64,000 nucleotides of DNA from Lepus europaeus. Taxonomy: Eukaryota > Chordata > Mammalia > Lagomorpha > Leporidae. The stretch lies in contig NC_084837.1 of the NCBI RefSeq assembly GCF_033115175.1, positions 26,862,266-26,926,265 of the forward strand. The letters are read 5' to 3'. The notes below the pieces were generated by a model. The model had not been told where the DNA came from and did not search any database. It saw only the letters and a list, made by a program, of their open reading frames with translations. A program made the position numbers and the translations under genes. Of this stretch, positions 11,511 through 23,479 are shown one piece after another; within the stretch, counting starts at the first letter, position 1; each line of letters begins with the position of its first letter.

Positions 11511-12568
11511 AGGCATTGAACTATGTTTTATGCTGCAGAGCCACTGACCAATGGCTCTTAGTCTTTATCTTGTGGTCCTACCTCTCTGTTTAAATATCAA
11601 GGCATAATCCCAACACGCCCTAAAGATATATAATTTGGGACTTTTAGACTATTTGTAAGATTGTGTAACCATGATTATTGTATGAAAAAGCTTTGAGGAA
11701 GGTGCTGTGGAGAAATTCAGCTCTGCTGAGAGTCAGTAAGCAACCAAGTAAAAGGATTTGTCATCTGCGTTGGGTTTCAGGTGTTCATATTTGATACCGC
11801 GTGGGTTCACGACTTCTAATAGCACCATTTAAGATTTCTCTAGGAAAATGGTACACAGTGGGGCTGCTGGTGAGGGCAGATGATGAGTGTTCCAAATTCA
11901 CAGGATGAGTCTTCACACAGTGTGATGTTTTGTTGTGTCTCTGTGTGGCATTTACACTGAAAATCATGTTACAAAAATGATCCATCAAAGCACTACACTT
12001 ATGAGGGAAGTCCTTGTGGCTTTAGGCAGAGATGATATGGACAGTTTTCCTCTTGTAGTTCTAGCCACACTGTCTGTAGATAGGTCTAAGATATTAGCTA
12101 ATGGCACCTCACCAAATGACAGTGAATGGTTTTCCTCAGTAAGAACTCTGAAAGCACAACATAATGCTGTCTTAGGTCACCAGCATTAAAAAATTAATAT
12201 TATCAATACATTTCTGAAACAGTTCCAGCACAAACTGATGAACTGTGATACCTTTTGGGACAGGGAGCACTTGAGACAAGTACCTAGAAATTCGTGTTTT
12301 TGGTCTGTACTATTTAAATGGTGCTGGCTGCTTATTGACAATAAAAAATATTATCTACTTGAACAAAACTTAAAGAACATGAAATCCTTACTCTCCATCC
12401 TTGAGTTGAAGAATCTTATTTATACACATCATTTAGGGATTATTAGCTTCTTAATATTTGTAAAAAATTAAGAACTTTTGTTTTTTGGCTTTTCTTTTCA
12501 TGGACTTTCTTTTTTAGAATCACAACTTGTGATTTTGAAAAATTACATTGAAATTCTATCAGTTTTAG
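11511..12568. other. No gene seen
   Basis: Contains short ORFs (for example plus 11935-12189) with no recognisable domain and no conserved neighbours. Confidence 0.5.
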
Positions 12569-12889
12569 AGCTGGCACTGTGCCTTAGCTTGTTAAGGCCC
12601 TAACCTGCAGCCCCAGCATCCAATATGGGCACAGGTTTGAGTCCTGGCTGTCCTACTTTCTATCCAGCTCCCTGCTGGTGTGCCTGGGAAAGCAGCGGAA
12701 CATGGCCCAAGCGTTTGGACCCCTGCACCGATATGGGAGACTGGGAGGAAGCTCTTGGCTCCTGGCTTTGGATCAGCTCAGCTCCGGCCATTACAGCCAA
12801 CTGGGGAGTGAACCAGCAGATAGAAGACCTCTTTCTTTGTCTTTACTTCTCTCTGTAGCCCTTTCAAATAAATAAAAAATAAATGTTTA
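12569..12889 (+). repeat. CSINE, sense
   Basis: GAGCTGGCACTGTGCCTTAG to CAAATAAATAAAAAATAAATG. Flanks ATTCTATCAGTTTTA and ATTCTATAGGTTTTTA form the target duplication. Confidence 0.88.
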
Positions 12890-12987
12890 AAAAATTCTAT
12901 AGGTTTTTATGGCACAAATTAACTCATGAAATGGTAACTTGTTTACTTGTATTTGATAAAAATTGGTTCCTTGGAGCACTGATGCAC

Positions 12988-13008
12988 GTGTGTGTGTGTG
13001 TGTGTGTT
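12988..13008. repeat. (GT)n microsatellite
   Basis: About ten GT units. Confidence 0.9.
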
Positions 13009-14756
13009 GTGATTATGAGCTAGAGGTTTGTCAAATCTCCAATTCATTACTGAAAGCTACTATCTACATGAATCTTTAAAAGCACTTATGTTGGAAAACA
13101 AGGCAGGTCTAATAGAACCAAATTCCAAATAAATGTAATTTTTATTTCAATCACTTGACAAAATTAACAGCTTTTAAAAAAACTAACCTGACAAATATAA
13201 AACTATTTTTTATTATTATATTTTTATTTTTCACTTATTAAAAGAATTTGAATATCAAACATATCTCCCATCTCTTTGGTGAACACTGTGTTTACCCTTT
13301 GGTACCTTTACAAAGTCTGTGGAAGTTTCCTCTTCCTTCAGCTATTATATCATGATGTGTTTAGGTGCAGATTGAAAATGCTAGCCTGAAATGAAGCATA
13401 TTTTCCCATCTTACCCCAAACTTTTAAGTGCCTCAGGAGGGAGGATTTTAAAGAAAGTGCCTTCCCAGCCCCAATGATTGCATCCAGTCCAACACTGGAA
13501 TACTTGTTATTGGCAAGTTGAAAAATTTTAAATCATAAAAGATTTACATGAATGATGTTAGGTTTGAAATGTTTTATGGCATGTTCATTCACACGGAATC
13601 AGCCTCTGCCTCTTTAGACTTTTCTTTCCAGACACTTATGCAAATCCAAAATGACAGGAATGGATTTAAAATGATTTTCAGCATCTGAAGATTAGCAAAA
13701 AATGACAGACTTATAAAGTACTGCACTTTTTCTGAGGGTAAAAACTTCCAGGCATTGTGGGCTGGAGCAGGCTGGAATGAGAATAGATATATTAAAGCTG
13801 TTAATGTCATTTTTGTTATTAAAGCAGCTTTGCTTTCTCTCTGTGGACACTGGAAAAAAAACACCACCCTTGGCGTACATACTGCTTTGCTCCAAGGTTT
13901 TGTCTTCTGTGGTCTTATGGTGTTACATGGAGCTAAAGCACCAGAGTTTTGCAAATTAATCAAAAGACTTGCATCAAAAATTTGAATTATTTGATGAATT
14001 CCACACTATTATCCACAAAAGTTGACATGTTTCCTGAAAAGCAAAAAGCTTTTTCGCTATGTGATTTTCAGCTATCTAATGGCTATGTGACTCATTGGGT
14101 GTTAACTAGTACCATGTTTATGGTTGCCTCTTTTTAGTTAGTCACATTTTGTTCCCGTTTTCTTTTATTAACTGTCTCTAACCACAGGCTCAAGGAATAG
14201 GAAGGACACGAGTGTTGGTGTTTAGTCATTAGATTGTCTGAAAGTCTCATAAAAATATAAAAAAGTGAATATGTAATTACAAGGGAACACTGTACGTGCT
14301 GTGGAGAACTCCAGTAGTGGGGGTCGTGACAGACGCATTGTTCAAAGATGGCTGCGGCAGAATCTTCCATCTTCCGTGCTCCCTGGGCATTTGACCTTGA
14401 CGTCTCCCGTCAAGCGGTAGAATCCACTTCTCCTTCCCTAGGGTCTGGTCTGGCCACAATGACTCGATTTTGTCCATTGATATGACATGGAAGTGAAGCT
14501 CCAGGATTCCTGAGGCTAGATCAGAAGTGTGACGACTTGGGCCTCAAATTCTTAGAACTCTGGAATTTTGTATGCTTCTCAGAATGTTCCCTCTCTGAAC
14601 CGTGTCTCACTTTGACCTGGGAAAGTGAGGTCTTCTGTTCAGAACTCTGTGCCTCTGAGTATCCTTGCACTTTGGAGTATTTTCTGTGGCATTTTCTCAG
14701 ACCTCCTCTGGTACCAGGACTGCTCAGGGCTGGCCGTGCTGTCTGGACAGGATAGC
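13009..14756. other. No gene seen; AT-rich DNA
   Basis: No repeat family is recognised. Overlapping short ORFs on both strands at 13589-13985 and 14134-14755 show no domain. Confidence 0.5.
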
Positions 14757-15432
14757 TGCTATGGTCTGAAAGTTTATGTTTCCCCAAAATTCATGTGTTG
14801 AAGTTTTAACATTCAAGGTGAATTTTTTAAAGATTTATTTATTTACTCTAGAGGCTGAGTTACAGAGAGAGGGAGAAGTCTTCCATCCATTGGTTCACTT
14901 TCCAAATAGCTGCAGAGGCTGGAGCTGTTCTGATCTGAAGCCAGAAGCCAGGAGCTTCTTCGGGGTCTCCCGTGTGGGTGCAGGGTCCCAAGCACTTGAG
15001 CCATCTTCCCCTGTCTCCCAGGCCTTTAGCAGGGAGCTTGATTGGAAGTAGAGTGGCTGGGACTCGAACCGGTGTCCACATGGCGTGCCAGTGCTGCAGG
15101 CAGAGGCTTAACCTGATACACCACAGTGCCAGCCCCAAGGTGATGGTTTAAGAGGTGGGCTCACTGGGGGAGGAGATCATGATGGTGGGGTCTTATGAAT
15201 GGGATTAGTGCTCTCATAAAAGAAGCCCTCAGGAGCAGGTTTGGCCCTTCCTCCATGTCAGGACATAACAAGAAGGCACTGTTGTGTGAATCTGGGTGCT
15301 CCCCAGACCCTGCGTCTTCAGGCACCTGGATCTGGCAGTTTCCACCTTTCTGAACTCTGGACAAGTTCCTGCTGTTGATGAGTCACTCAGTTTATGGTAT
15401 GTTGTTACAGCAGTCCAAAGACACTAAGACAA
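14757..15432 (+). repeat. MaLR-like LTR, sense, split by a CSINE
   Basis: Starts GCTGCTATGGTCTGAAAG and TCCCCAAAATTCATGTGTTG, continues after the SINE with GGTGATGGTTTAAGAGGTGG, ATGAATGGGATTAGTGCTCT and ATGTCAGGACATAACAAGAA, and ends CAGTTTATGGTATGTTGTTAC, CAAAGACACTAAGACAA. This is the order of a mammalian MaLR LTR. The SINE splits it inside an AAGGTGA motif that is present on both sides. Confidence 0.65.
14824..15136 (-). repeat. CSINE, antisense, inserted in MaLR LTR
   Basis: Reversed tail TTTTTTAAAGATTTATTTAT through TTGGTTCACTTTCCAAATAG to ACACCACAGTGCCAGCCCC. The flanking AAGGTGA on both sides is the target duplication. Confidence 0.88.
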
Positions 15433-15867
15433 TAACCCCAGCTGGAGTTGATCTGTCTGACCAGATATTCAGGAAGCCATGTCTGTGGAATTGTGAAGGA
15501 GCTGTGTCCCTGGGCCTGGTTCTTAGGAGGGTAGCTTGTTCATGTTACATTTCTTTTATGAGAGGCATGTGTGATTGGGCTATCAGGATGGTACAGATAT
15601 GCTGATTTTGGGTGACTCAGTTTCCCTCTGGGCGTAAGATATACCCAGAATTTACTGCAAATGACAGTCCATTACTGATCACTGGCTTGAGTTGTCATCC
15701 ATGCTACACCTGCAGGGAAGAATCTGGTTTGCATTCTTCGGAGGCCTAGGCTGGACTGGATGAGCAATGGACATTTCTGTTCTAACGGGACTGCTCTTCC
15801 TAGTGTGTCTACAGCAGTCAGTAGAAAAAAGTCTGACAGAATGGCCTACATTATATGCGTGCGTGGA
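15433..15867. other. No gene seen
   Basis: Unassigned sequence between the MaLR LTR and a simple-repeat cluster. Confidence 0.5.
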
Positions 15868-15931
15868 CACACACACCCACCCCCCCACCCCGGCGGGGGG
15901 GGGGGGAGAGAGAGAGAGAGAGAGAGAGAGA
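15868..15931. repeat. Compound simple repeat (CA)n-(C)n-(G)12-(GA)n
   Basis: ACACACACCCACCCCCCCA is followed by a C/G inverted tract around CCCCGGCGGGG, 12 consecutive G and about 12 GA units. The adjoining C-rich and G-rich arms can pair, and the GA run is purine-only. Confidence 0.9.
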
Positions 15932-17499
15932 CCCAAACCATGTCAAGCAATAAAGCAGTCAGTGTGTTGAGACTTAGAGGAGGTCTTTCTGAGGCTGGAT
16001 GTTGAGTAAAGCATAGGGAAGTAGATCAGAGAGCTGGAAGGAAAGGATACTGACCTTAGAAGAATGTTTGCATTTATTATTTCAGTGGTGATGGACACTG
16101 AACTTCAGTCTGTGGGCACAGACGTAAATGGCTGAAGCAGAGTAGAATGGAGATCACTAACATTTCTAAGGAAATAGAAGGACTCATTGTAGTGGCTTTA
16201 CAGGTAAGTGGCATTTAAAATAGAAAACAAAATTGATTATACATAACCAGATATTTCTGTTTGTCCTTTAACCCAATGGACATTTATCTTGTACAAGTTT
16301 TACAAGAATATATTTGGAAAAAATAGTACAGAGAATGATGTTTTATTCCTAATGTGGTTTTAGCAGTTTGGGCCATGTGTATATGTTCTTTTTTTTTGTT
16401 TGTTTGTTTTTCAACAACAAACATCCTTTCTGCTGACATAATTTACACCTCAAGGTAAACATAACATTTTAATTCATAAATAAATTATTCTTTGTCTTTA
16501 GAAACTTCTAATAACTAAGGAAATCTTAGTATTTTCAGTTTTGGTAATGAAAGTCCCATATATTGTTTCCATATTATTTTTAATCAAGAAAGTAATCACT
16601 TTGAAGTAGAAGTTTCATTTGGTAATTAATAAATAATAAATCACAGTTTTAAGATGAATATAAATTCCAGTACTTCTGCCAGTTTCCAATTTTTCATTTT
16701 CCTCTTGGACAGTGTCATGGTAACAGGACCTGGAGATGTTACAGAACTCAGAGAAACAACAATAAAAATAACATAATTTGGTCCTGTCATCTAGAAAATA
16801 CTGGAATATGTACCTTGTTACTTCCAGGGTGGCATAGTTCCTGTCTTTCATGACATAATGTGTGATAATTCTGTGACTAGAGCTCAAAGAAGGAAATAAT
16901 TGACAGAGGTCACTATACATTAGAGAAATGATCCATTGATACCAAGATACTATAATCCAAAAAATTCTGAGGCAAGATAACCACAAAGTAAGTAAAGACT
17001 TCCAAACCCAAATATAACATAAAATATTTGGGGATTGTAATAAGATACAAACTATAAACGAGCCAGCAACACAGGGTTATATTCAGAAGAGCAAAGAGGA
17101 TGTGAATAATTACAATGAGCATGATAATCCTCTAGCCTTACCAGGAAACACGTTCTTACTGATTATTAAAATAAAGTCTGGGTTCTTAATTCTACATTTT
17201 AAATAGGATTGAAAAAGTGGCTCCAGGGAGACTTGCTAAATTTGTTAATATATTTAAATTTAGGATTACCATGCATTCCAGTTTGTCCTTGTTACTCTGG
17301 CATGAGCATTCGGGGTTGATGAATTATAAGGTCCCTTGTTTTATAACCACTTCTCTTGGATGGAGATAGAAATAAAGACAATATTCAGCAGCTTTTCTCC
17401 ATCTCTAATGGTTTAAGGTGAGAAGTCAAGGACTCTCACCTGACCCTGTGGTATTTTCTTGGTAATACTCCTCAATGGATTCATATGTAGCCATGGAAT
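15932..17499. other. No gene seen
   Basis: AT-rich. Two overlapping minus-strand ORFs at 16615-17122 (123 and 69 codons) are in different frames, rich in I, L, Y, F and S as expected from AT-rich DNA, and match no family I know. Confidence 0.5.
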
Positions 17500-18015
17500 A
17501 AAGTGGAAAATGTGTAAAACAGGTGACAAGGCCCTTCATGAACCTTCCTCTAGTTTACCTCCCAAGGCTCATCTCTTTACCCTTCTCTCAACCTAAACTC
17601 CTTGGAATGTTTTCAAACCAACACTCTCTCTTGTGTATGGGCTTTGGTCGACCAATATGTTCTAGTGTAATATTTTCTCATTCCACGTCTCCCCCACTAC
17701 ACTTGACTTTATTAAATCCTACCTGCCTTAACAGCCTCAATTCAGATACGGACTCCCTCTGTAAAGTTATTCCCGGAGTACAAACCCATGGATTAGCTGT
17801 TATCCATCCTAGATCCTCCTATAGCCCTCTGGGGTTGCTGTAGTCATGTTCCTCATTCCACTATGTTTCAGTTCTCTGTTTACTTGGCTGTATGTTTAAT
17901 TAGACTAAACATTTCACAGGACAGGGCATTTTGAATACTTAATGTGCAGCTTAGTGCTTGGTGCATAATAAGCCCTTAAAGAGTAGATGCTGAACTGGTT
18001 TGTTGAATTAGGATT
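17500..18015 (+). repeat. L2 LINE 3' end, sense
   Basis: AAACTCCTTGGAATGTTTTC, CTCAATTCAGATACGGACTC, CTCTGTAAAGTTATTCCCGG, AAACATTTCACAGGACAGGG and TTAGTGCTTGGTGCATAATA follow the L2 3'-end order. The plus ORF at 17523-17843 is the decayed L2 coding end. Confidence 0.6.
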
Positions 18016-18024
18016 CCCTGGTAC

Positions 18025-18357
18025 TGGCACCAGCACTGTGGCATAGTGGATACAGCAGCTGCCTGCAGTGCTGGCACCCCATATGGGTGCCGGTTTGAGT
18101 CCTGGCTGCTCTACTTCTGATCCAGCTCCCTGCTATGGCCTGGGAAACAGTAGAAGATGGCCCAAGTCCTTGGGACCCTGCACCCATATGAAATACCCGG
18201 GAGAACTCCTGGCTCCCAGCTTCAGATTGGTACAGCTCTGGCCATTGCAGCCCACTGGGGAGTGAACCAGCGGATGGAAGACCTCTCTCTCTCTCTCTCT
18301 GCCTCTCCTCTCTCTGTGTAATTCTATCAAATAAGTAAATAAATCTTTTTAAAAAAG
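18025..18357 (+). repeat. CSINE, sense
   Basis: CACCAGCACTGTGGCATAGT to AAATAAATCTTTTTAAAAAA, with GGTGCCGGTTTGAGTCCTGG as the B-box region and a (CT)n tract. Confidence 0.88.
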
Positions 18358-18539
18358 AGCTCCCCAGTATTAAGAATTACTTGTGTCTACACAAATAGCT
18401 GGTTATGTCAGAAACAAAAGTAAATTTGAGGCATAATCCATAATTCTTGCTTGATCAATCATTGATTTGGGAGTTAGTATGCCACAACTCATGGAACAAT
18501 GTTATTGCATTATTAAGGAATACTAAGGAATTCAAAAGA

Positions 18540-19769
18540 ATTAACTTTTTTATTAATATAAAATTTTGATTAATGTGAAATATTTGTATATTTTTGTGGG
18601 GTATAGTGCATCATTACAACATGTGTATATTGCATAAACTGATCAAATCAGGTAACTAGTGTAGTTAACATTTCTATGTCCTTTCAATTTTTTTTTAGGT
18701 TTATTTATTTATTTATTTGAGAGGTAAGAGTTAGAGAGAGAGAGATAGAGGAAAGTTTTCCATCTGCTGCTTTACTCCCCAGATGTCAGCAATGGCCAGA
18801 GTTTTGGGTCAATCTGAAGCCAGAAGCCAGGAGCATCTTCTGGGTTTCCCACTCGAGTGCAGAGACCCAAGCACTTGGGCCATCTTACACTGCGTTTCCA
18901 GGCCACAGCAGAGAGCTGGATTGGAAGAGGAGCAGCCAGGACTTGAATCAGCTCCCATATGGGCTTTAACTGCTGTGCCACAGTGCAGGCCCCTGTTTTT
19001 CTTTATCTTTTCAGTCTACAAGCTCCTTTCTTTCATTTCTTCACAATATATAATACATTATTGTGAACTGTAGTTGTCCCACCATCTAGTGCGAAACTAG
19101 AGTTTATTGTTTCTATTTGTTTTGGTACTCTCCATTCAGCCTCCCTCTCCCCTTCTACTACCCTTCCCAACATACAGTAATCACTATCCTAAGTTCAGAT
19201 TCATTTTTGTATTTTAAAACTCCCACACATAAGAGAGAATATGCAATGCTTTTCTCTTTTTATTCTGGCTTATTTCCATCTTAATATATGACCTCTAGTT
19301 CTATCCATTTTGCTTTATGACAGACTTTCATTCTTTTTCATGGCTTAATAACATCCAGTTGGGTACCTATCCCACATTTTCTTTATTCCTTCATCCAGTA
19401 GTGAACACCTACATCTTAGCTATTGTGAGAAGTGCTACAGCAAACTTGGGGAACACAGATGTCTTTATGGTATGCAGATTTCATTTTTTTGAATAGATTT
19501 CTAGAAGAAGAAGAGTAAGCTTACACAGTAGTTTATTATAATTTTAGTTTTATTGAAGAACTTCCATGCTGTTTTTCATTGTAGCTGTACTAATTTATAT
19601 TTCCATTAGTAATGTGTTTGTTAATTTGTATTTCTTCTTCCGAGAATTGTCTGTTTAGATTATTTGCCCGTTTTTAAATTTTATTGTTTTTTGGCTGCTT
19701 GTGTTTTTTAGTTCCTTATATATTCTCTATATAGATCCTTTGTCAGACGAATAGTTTATAAGTATTTTG
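18540..19769 (-). mobile_element. Old L1 3' region, antisense, with CSINE inside
   Basis: Antisense L1M-type 3' pattern: GTGGGGTATAGTGCATCATT, CTATGTCCTTTCAATTT, then past the SINE CCACCATCTAGTGCGAAACT, CTTAATAACATCCAGTTGGG, TCCATGCTGTTTTTCATTGT and CTTATATATTCTCTATATAG. It breaks off where the inverted-repeat element at 19770 begins. Confidence 0.68.
18698..18993 (-). repeat. CSINE, antisense
   Basis: Reversed tail GGTTTATTTATTTATTTATT, then TGCTTTACTCCCCAGATG, ending GCTGTGCCACAGTGCAGGCCCC. Confidence 0.85.
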
Positions 19770-20198
19770 AGAAGAAGATAGTCTAATAGGCTTCAATAGA
19801 CTGACAAATGGCTTTGCCAGTCAAGAGACCTAAGTTGTCAAAACTACAAAATACAAAATATGTCCTTTATGTCAGTTTAGATATAAACAAACTAATGATT
19901 TTAAGGTATTGCTGAAATTTTGCCTTAAGATTAAAATGATGGTATTGACAATGTACACAAGGCCTAGCAGACTCTAAAATGTACAGTACAGTGTAATCTT
20001 TCCTCTTTGAAGTATATATCACGATTCAGGACAACTTGCCCAGTAACTTGTAGGCTTACTAAATTTTGAAATCCTGGGAGACGTGAATCTTGGAATTTTT
20101 TGTGTCCTATGTCATGTATAATATAGTAGGTCTCTTGACTGGCAAGGGCATTTGTCCCTTCGGCAGTCTATTGAAGCCTATTAGACTATCTGCTTCTC
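19770..20198. repeat. 430-bp element with long terminal inverted repeats
   Basis: Left arm 19770-19834 and right arm 20126-20198 are reverse complements over about 65 bp. Key shared motifs are GATAGTCTAATAGGCTTCAA, TAGACTG and GCCAGTCAAGAGACCT. The arms differ by one 8-bp gap (CCGAAGGG, right arm only) and about four substitutions. The roughly 290-bp interior is ORF-poor and not itself palindromic. The layout suggests a non-autonomous DNA transposon (MITE) or a foldback. I do not recognise the family, and no clear target duplication is visible: flanks are AGTATTTT and ATATATTC. Confidence 0.75.
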
Positions 20199-20663
20199 AT
20201 ATATTCTTTGTGAAACAAAAGAAAATTCAAATATAGAGTTACAAAGAAAATCACTGGTGTTGAGATGCATCTGTATTTGAGGGTACTTTGAGGTCCCCAG
20301 ATAAATAATCTTGATGATTGGAAAGGTTAAGGAAAGTTTGGCAGAGTTGAAGTGGGATACAGTTATGGAAGATGTTATGGGATGAAATGTGTTGTCTTGA
20401 TATATTTGAAGTCCTAATTCCCAGTCTGTCAAAATGAGACCTTATTTGGAAATAGGATTGCTGCAGTTGTAAGTAATTAAGGTAAAGTCACACTTGAGAA
20501 GGGTAGATTCTTACCCAGCATGACTGGTGTCCTTATAAAAAGCATCACACACAGGGAGAACATGTGCGCATTGGAGTAATGTTGTCATGAGCCAAGGGAC
20601 CAAGAACTTGATTTTTTTTTTTTAAGAGAAATGTTTGCAAACTGCTCATGTTTTCTTTTTAAT

Positions 20664-20985
20664 TTTTTAAATTTATTTGAAAGGCAGAGTGACAGAGACA
20701 GAGAAAGAGGTAGTAACAGAGAGAGAAAGAGATCTTCCATTTGCTCTTTCACTCCCCAAATAGCTGCAAAAACCAAGGCTGGGCCAGGCCAGAGCCAGGA
20801 GCCAGGAACTCCAGCTCTCCTACCTGGATGGCAGGGGTCTGAGTACTTGGACCATCTTCTGCTTTCCCAGGTGCAATAGCAGGGAGCTGGATCAGAAATG
20901 GAGCAGCCAGGACTTGGAGGGCACTTCGAGAGAGGATGAGGGCATGGCAAGCAGTGGCTTAATGGATTGTATCACAATACCAGTC
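20664..20985 (-). repeat. CSINE, antisense
   Basis: Reversed tail AAATTTATTTGAAAGGCAGA, TCTTTCACTCCCCAAATAGC, ending ATTGTATCACAATACCAGTC. Confidence 0.85.
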
Positions 20986-21001
20986 TTAAGATCTTAATCT
21001 T

Positions 21002-21315
21002 GGTGCCTGCGCTGTGGCATAGCAGGTAACATTGCTGCCTGCAGAGCGGGCATCCCATGTGGGTGCCGATTTGAGTCCTGGCTGCACCACTTTTAATCCA
21101 GCTCCCTGCTAATGTGCCTGGGAAAGCAATGGAAGATCGCCCAAGTGTTTGGGTCCCTGCACCCATGCGGGAGACCCAGAAGTTCCTGGCTTCTGGCTTT
21201 GGATTGGTCCAGCCTTGACTGTGGCTATTTGGGGAGTGAATCAGAGGATGGAAGATATCTCTGTCTCTCTCTCTAACTCTACCTTTCAAAATAAATAAAT
21301 AAATCTTAAAAAAAC
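21002..21315 (+). repeat. CSINE, sense
   Basis: TGCCTGCGCTGTGGCATAGC to AAATAAATAAATAAATCTT. CTTAATCTT is duplicated on both sides. It landed head-to-head next to the antisense copy at 20664. Confidence 0.88.
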
Positions 21316-21574
21316 CTTAATCTTAAACTTCTAGGTTCCAGAACTGTGAAATGACAATTTCTGTTGTTCAAGGCATTCACAAACTAATATAATAAGGGAA
21401 GGATGTTGATCTTTTCCAAAATTCCTGGTTAGGCTTCTGTATTATTATTATACAGAAGTAAACATACACACAGATTTAGTTGCTTAGAAACATCCTGTAA
21501 GTGGAGGAATATTTATGAAATAAAAAAGTTAATGGTGAAGGAAATTATTATTTATGGAAAATAAATTTTACATT

Positions 21575-21950
21575 TGATATGGATTGATAGGACTTTGCTC
21601 CCCAAATTTATGCAGACATTTGAACAATTATAGCATCGATTCAATTATGACATCTGAACGTAGGGCCCTTGGTAGTCATTGTGTTGGCTTAAGTTGCTAG
21701 GGTGGAGCCCACTGTTCAAATCATGATGGTGTTATAATGAGAGACCATATGGAGGGTGGAGGAAGAGTGGTGTGGTCACTGTGTCTTTGCTTCCTGGCTC
21801 TCCGTGTCATCATTCCTCACCACATTCTCTACCCCTGCCACCCACCACCAGTTCCAGACTAAACCAAATATTTCCAGCCTGGAACATTTATTCATAAAAT
21901 ATTTTTCTTTGTGTTTCAGAACATTTTACTTTATCTTTGCATAGGAATAG
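21575..21950 (+). repeat. Possible MaLR-like LTR, diverged
   Basis: GGTGGAGCCCACTGTTCAAATC and ATATGGATTGATAGGACTTTG have a MaLR feel, but later landmarks are unclear. Confidence 0.3.
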
Positions 21951-22003
21951 CCACCAACCCAAGGACTATCTAAAAATAATATGTGGAATGCTTGTTTATT
22001 TAA

Positions 22004-22376
22004 TTTAAAAGATTTATTTATTTATCTGAAAATTACAGAGATAGAGAAGGGAAAAGAGGGAAAGAGAGAACGAGAGGGAGAGAAACAGAGACAGACAGAC
22101 AGAGACAGAAGGAGAGATCTTCCATCCACAGGTTCACTCTCCAAATGGCTGCAACCACCAGGACAGGGCCAGGCTGAAGCCAGGAACCAGGAGCTTCATC
22201 CGGGTCTCCATGCAGGTGACAGGGTCCCAAATACTTGGGCCATCTTCCACTGATTTTCCCAGGCCATTAGCAGAGGGCTGGATCGGACATGGAGTAGCCG
22301 AGATATGAACTGGCATCCACATGGGGTGCTTGCCTCACAAGTGATGGCTTAACCCACTGCACTACAATGTCAGTAC
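22004..22376 (-). repeat. CSINE, antisense
   Basis: Reversed tail AAAAGATTTATTTATTTATC, a long purine tract, AGGTTCACTCTCCAAATGGC, ending TGCACTACAATGTCAGTA. Target duplication AATGCTTGTTTATTT lies on both sides. Confidence 0.9.
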
Positions 22377-23074
22377 ACAATGCTTGTTTATTTTACAAAT
22401 GTTAAAAATGTGAAGAAAAATAAGTCATTTTTTATCATTATAGACATAGATTTTAACATTTTGATGTATATCTGTGTTTATGTATGTTTATGTGAGTTTG
22501 TGTGTGTGTACTTCAAATCATTTATTAAGTAGAATTAAAATGTTTATTTTGCTATAAAACATTAAAACTCTTGTACTGTACTTTTCATTTAAAAACTTTT
22601 AATTTTAATTTTGAATATCATTTAAAACTATGACACATCAAATACATGTCTACATTTTTAGATTTTGTGATTTATTATGCAATTCCATATTTTATACATG
22701 TACCTTGTCTGAACGCATTAAAAACCATTAGAGTGAATATTCTTGAACATAATTCTTTGTGACAGGCTCTTAATATTTCCTTAGAATGAATTCCTAGAAA
22801 GTTTGAGTTGTTCATAAACCACATGAACCCTACTTTCAAGTGACAGATATGTAAGAAAAACATAAATAAATCTGATTTGGGATGCATTTTCACATAGAAT
22901 GTATTTCGATTAAATTTGGTGAAAAATATAGCTAAGATTAAATATGCAACAGATTAGTGCATATGAAAACCAAATATTGGGTACCCTGTTTAATGTTGCA
23001 TATGCAAGGCCTTTTGTTGCCTGGACCCTAACCTGGCCAGCAAACCTGAGTGTCTCATTATTGTCAGCATTATT
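22377..23074. other. No gene; possibly ancient LINE-like
   Basis: AT-rich. ATTTCCTTAGAATGAATTCC and ACACATCAAATACATGTC resemble motifs of ancient LINE 3' ends, but I cannot name a family. Confidence 0.35.
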
Positions 23075-23300
23075 TTTACAATAGCTAATGTTTGTGAAAT
23101 ACTGAAATATGTGCTTTTATGTATTACTTGAATAAGTCCCATTAGCAGTCCTAAGTCCATTTTGAACAGGAAAAAGCATTCTAAGATACGTCAAGTAACT
23201 TTGTCGAGGCTGACAGGAAGTGACAGAACAAGTTGAGAATCAAGCCCAGAGCTGTCTGTCTTCAAAATCTGGGCCTTTCTAATCCACTGTGCCTTCCAGC
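23075..23300 (+). repeat. MIR SINE
   Basis: AATAGCTAATGTTTGTGAAA, AGTCCCATTAGCAGTCCTAA, GATACGTCAAGTAACTTTG and TCTAATCCACTGTGCC follow the MIR core order. Confidence 0.6.
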
Positions 23301-23479
23301 CTCACCAAACTGAAAATAAGCCAGTCCCCAAAAGACAAATCTGTATATTCTCTGATCTGTGGTAACCAATAGACTACCTGAAAGGTAATCTGTAGGAGTG
23401 CAACTGACACTTTGAGATGCAATGATTTTGGACATCCCTGTCTCCACCGTTGAAGAACAGTGCTTTGTTTTTGTTTTTG

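Larger units (their letters stand above)
20372..21395 (+). repeat. MaLR-like LTR, sense, split by two CSINEs
   Basis: GGATGAAATGTGTTGTCTTG, GAGACCTTATTTGGAAATAG, GCATGACTGGTGTCCTTATA and ACACACAGGGAGAACATG precede the SINEs. CTTCTAGGTTCCAGAACTGT and ATTTCTGTTGTTCAAGGCA follow them. This is the order of a mammalian MaLR LTR end to end. Confidence 0.6.

Noticed and set aside
11935..12189. 84-codon plus-strand ORF
   Set aside because: No domain, splice site or repeat context; expected by chance over 64 kb.
16615..17122. Two overlapping hydrophobic minus-strand ORFs, considered as a broken membrane protein
   Set aside because: The frames do not join into a consistent protein, composition follows AT-richness, and no family is recognisable.
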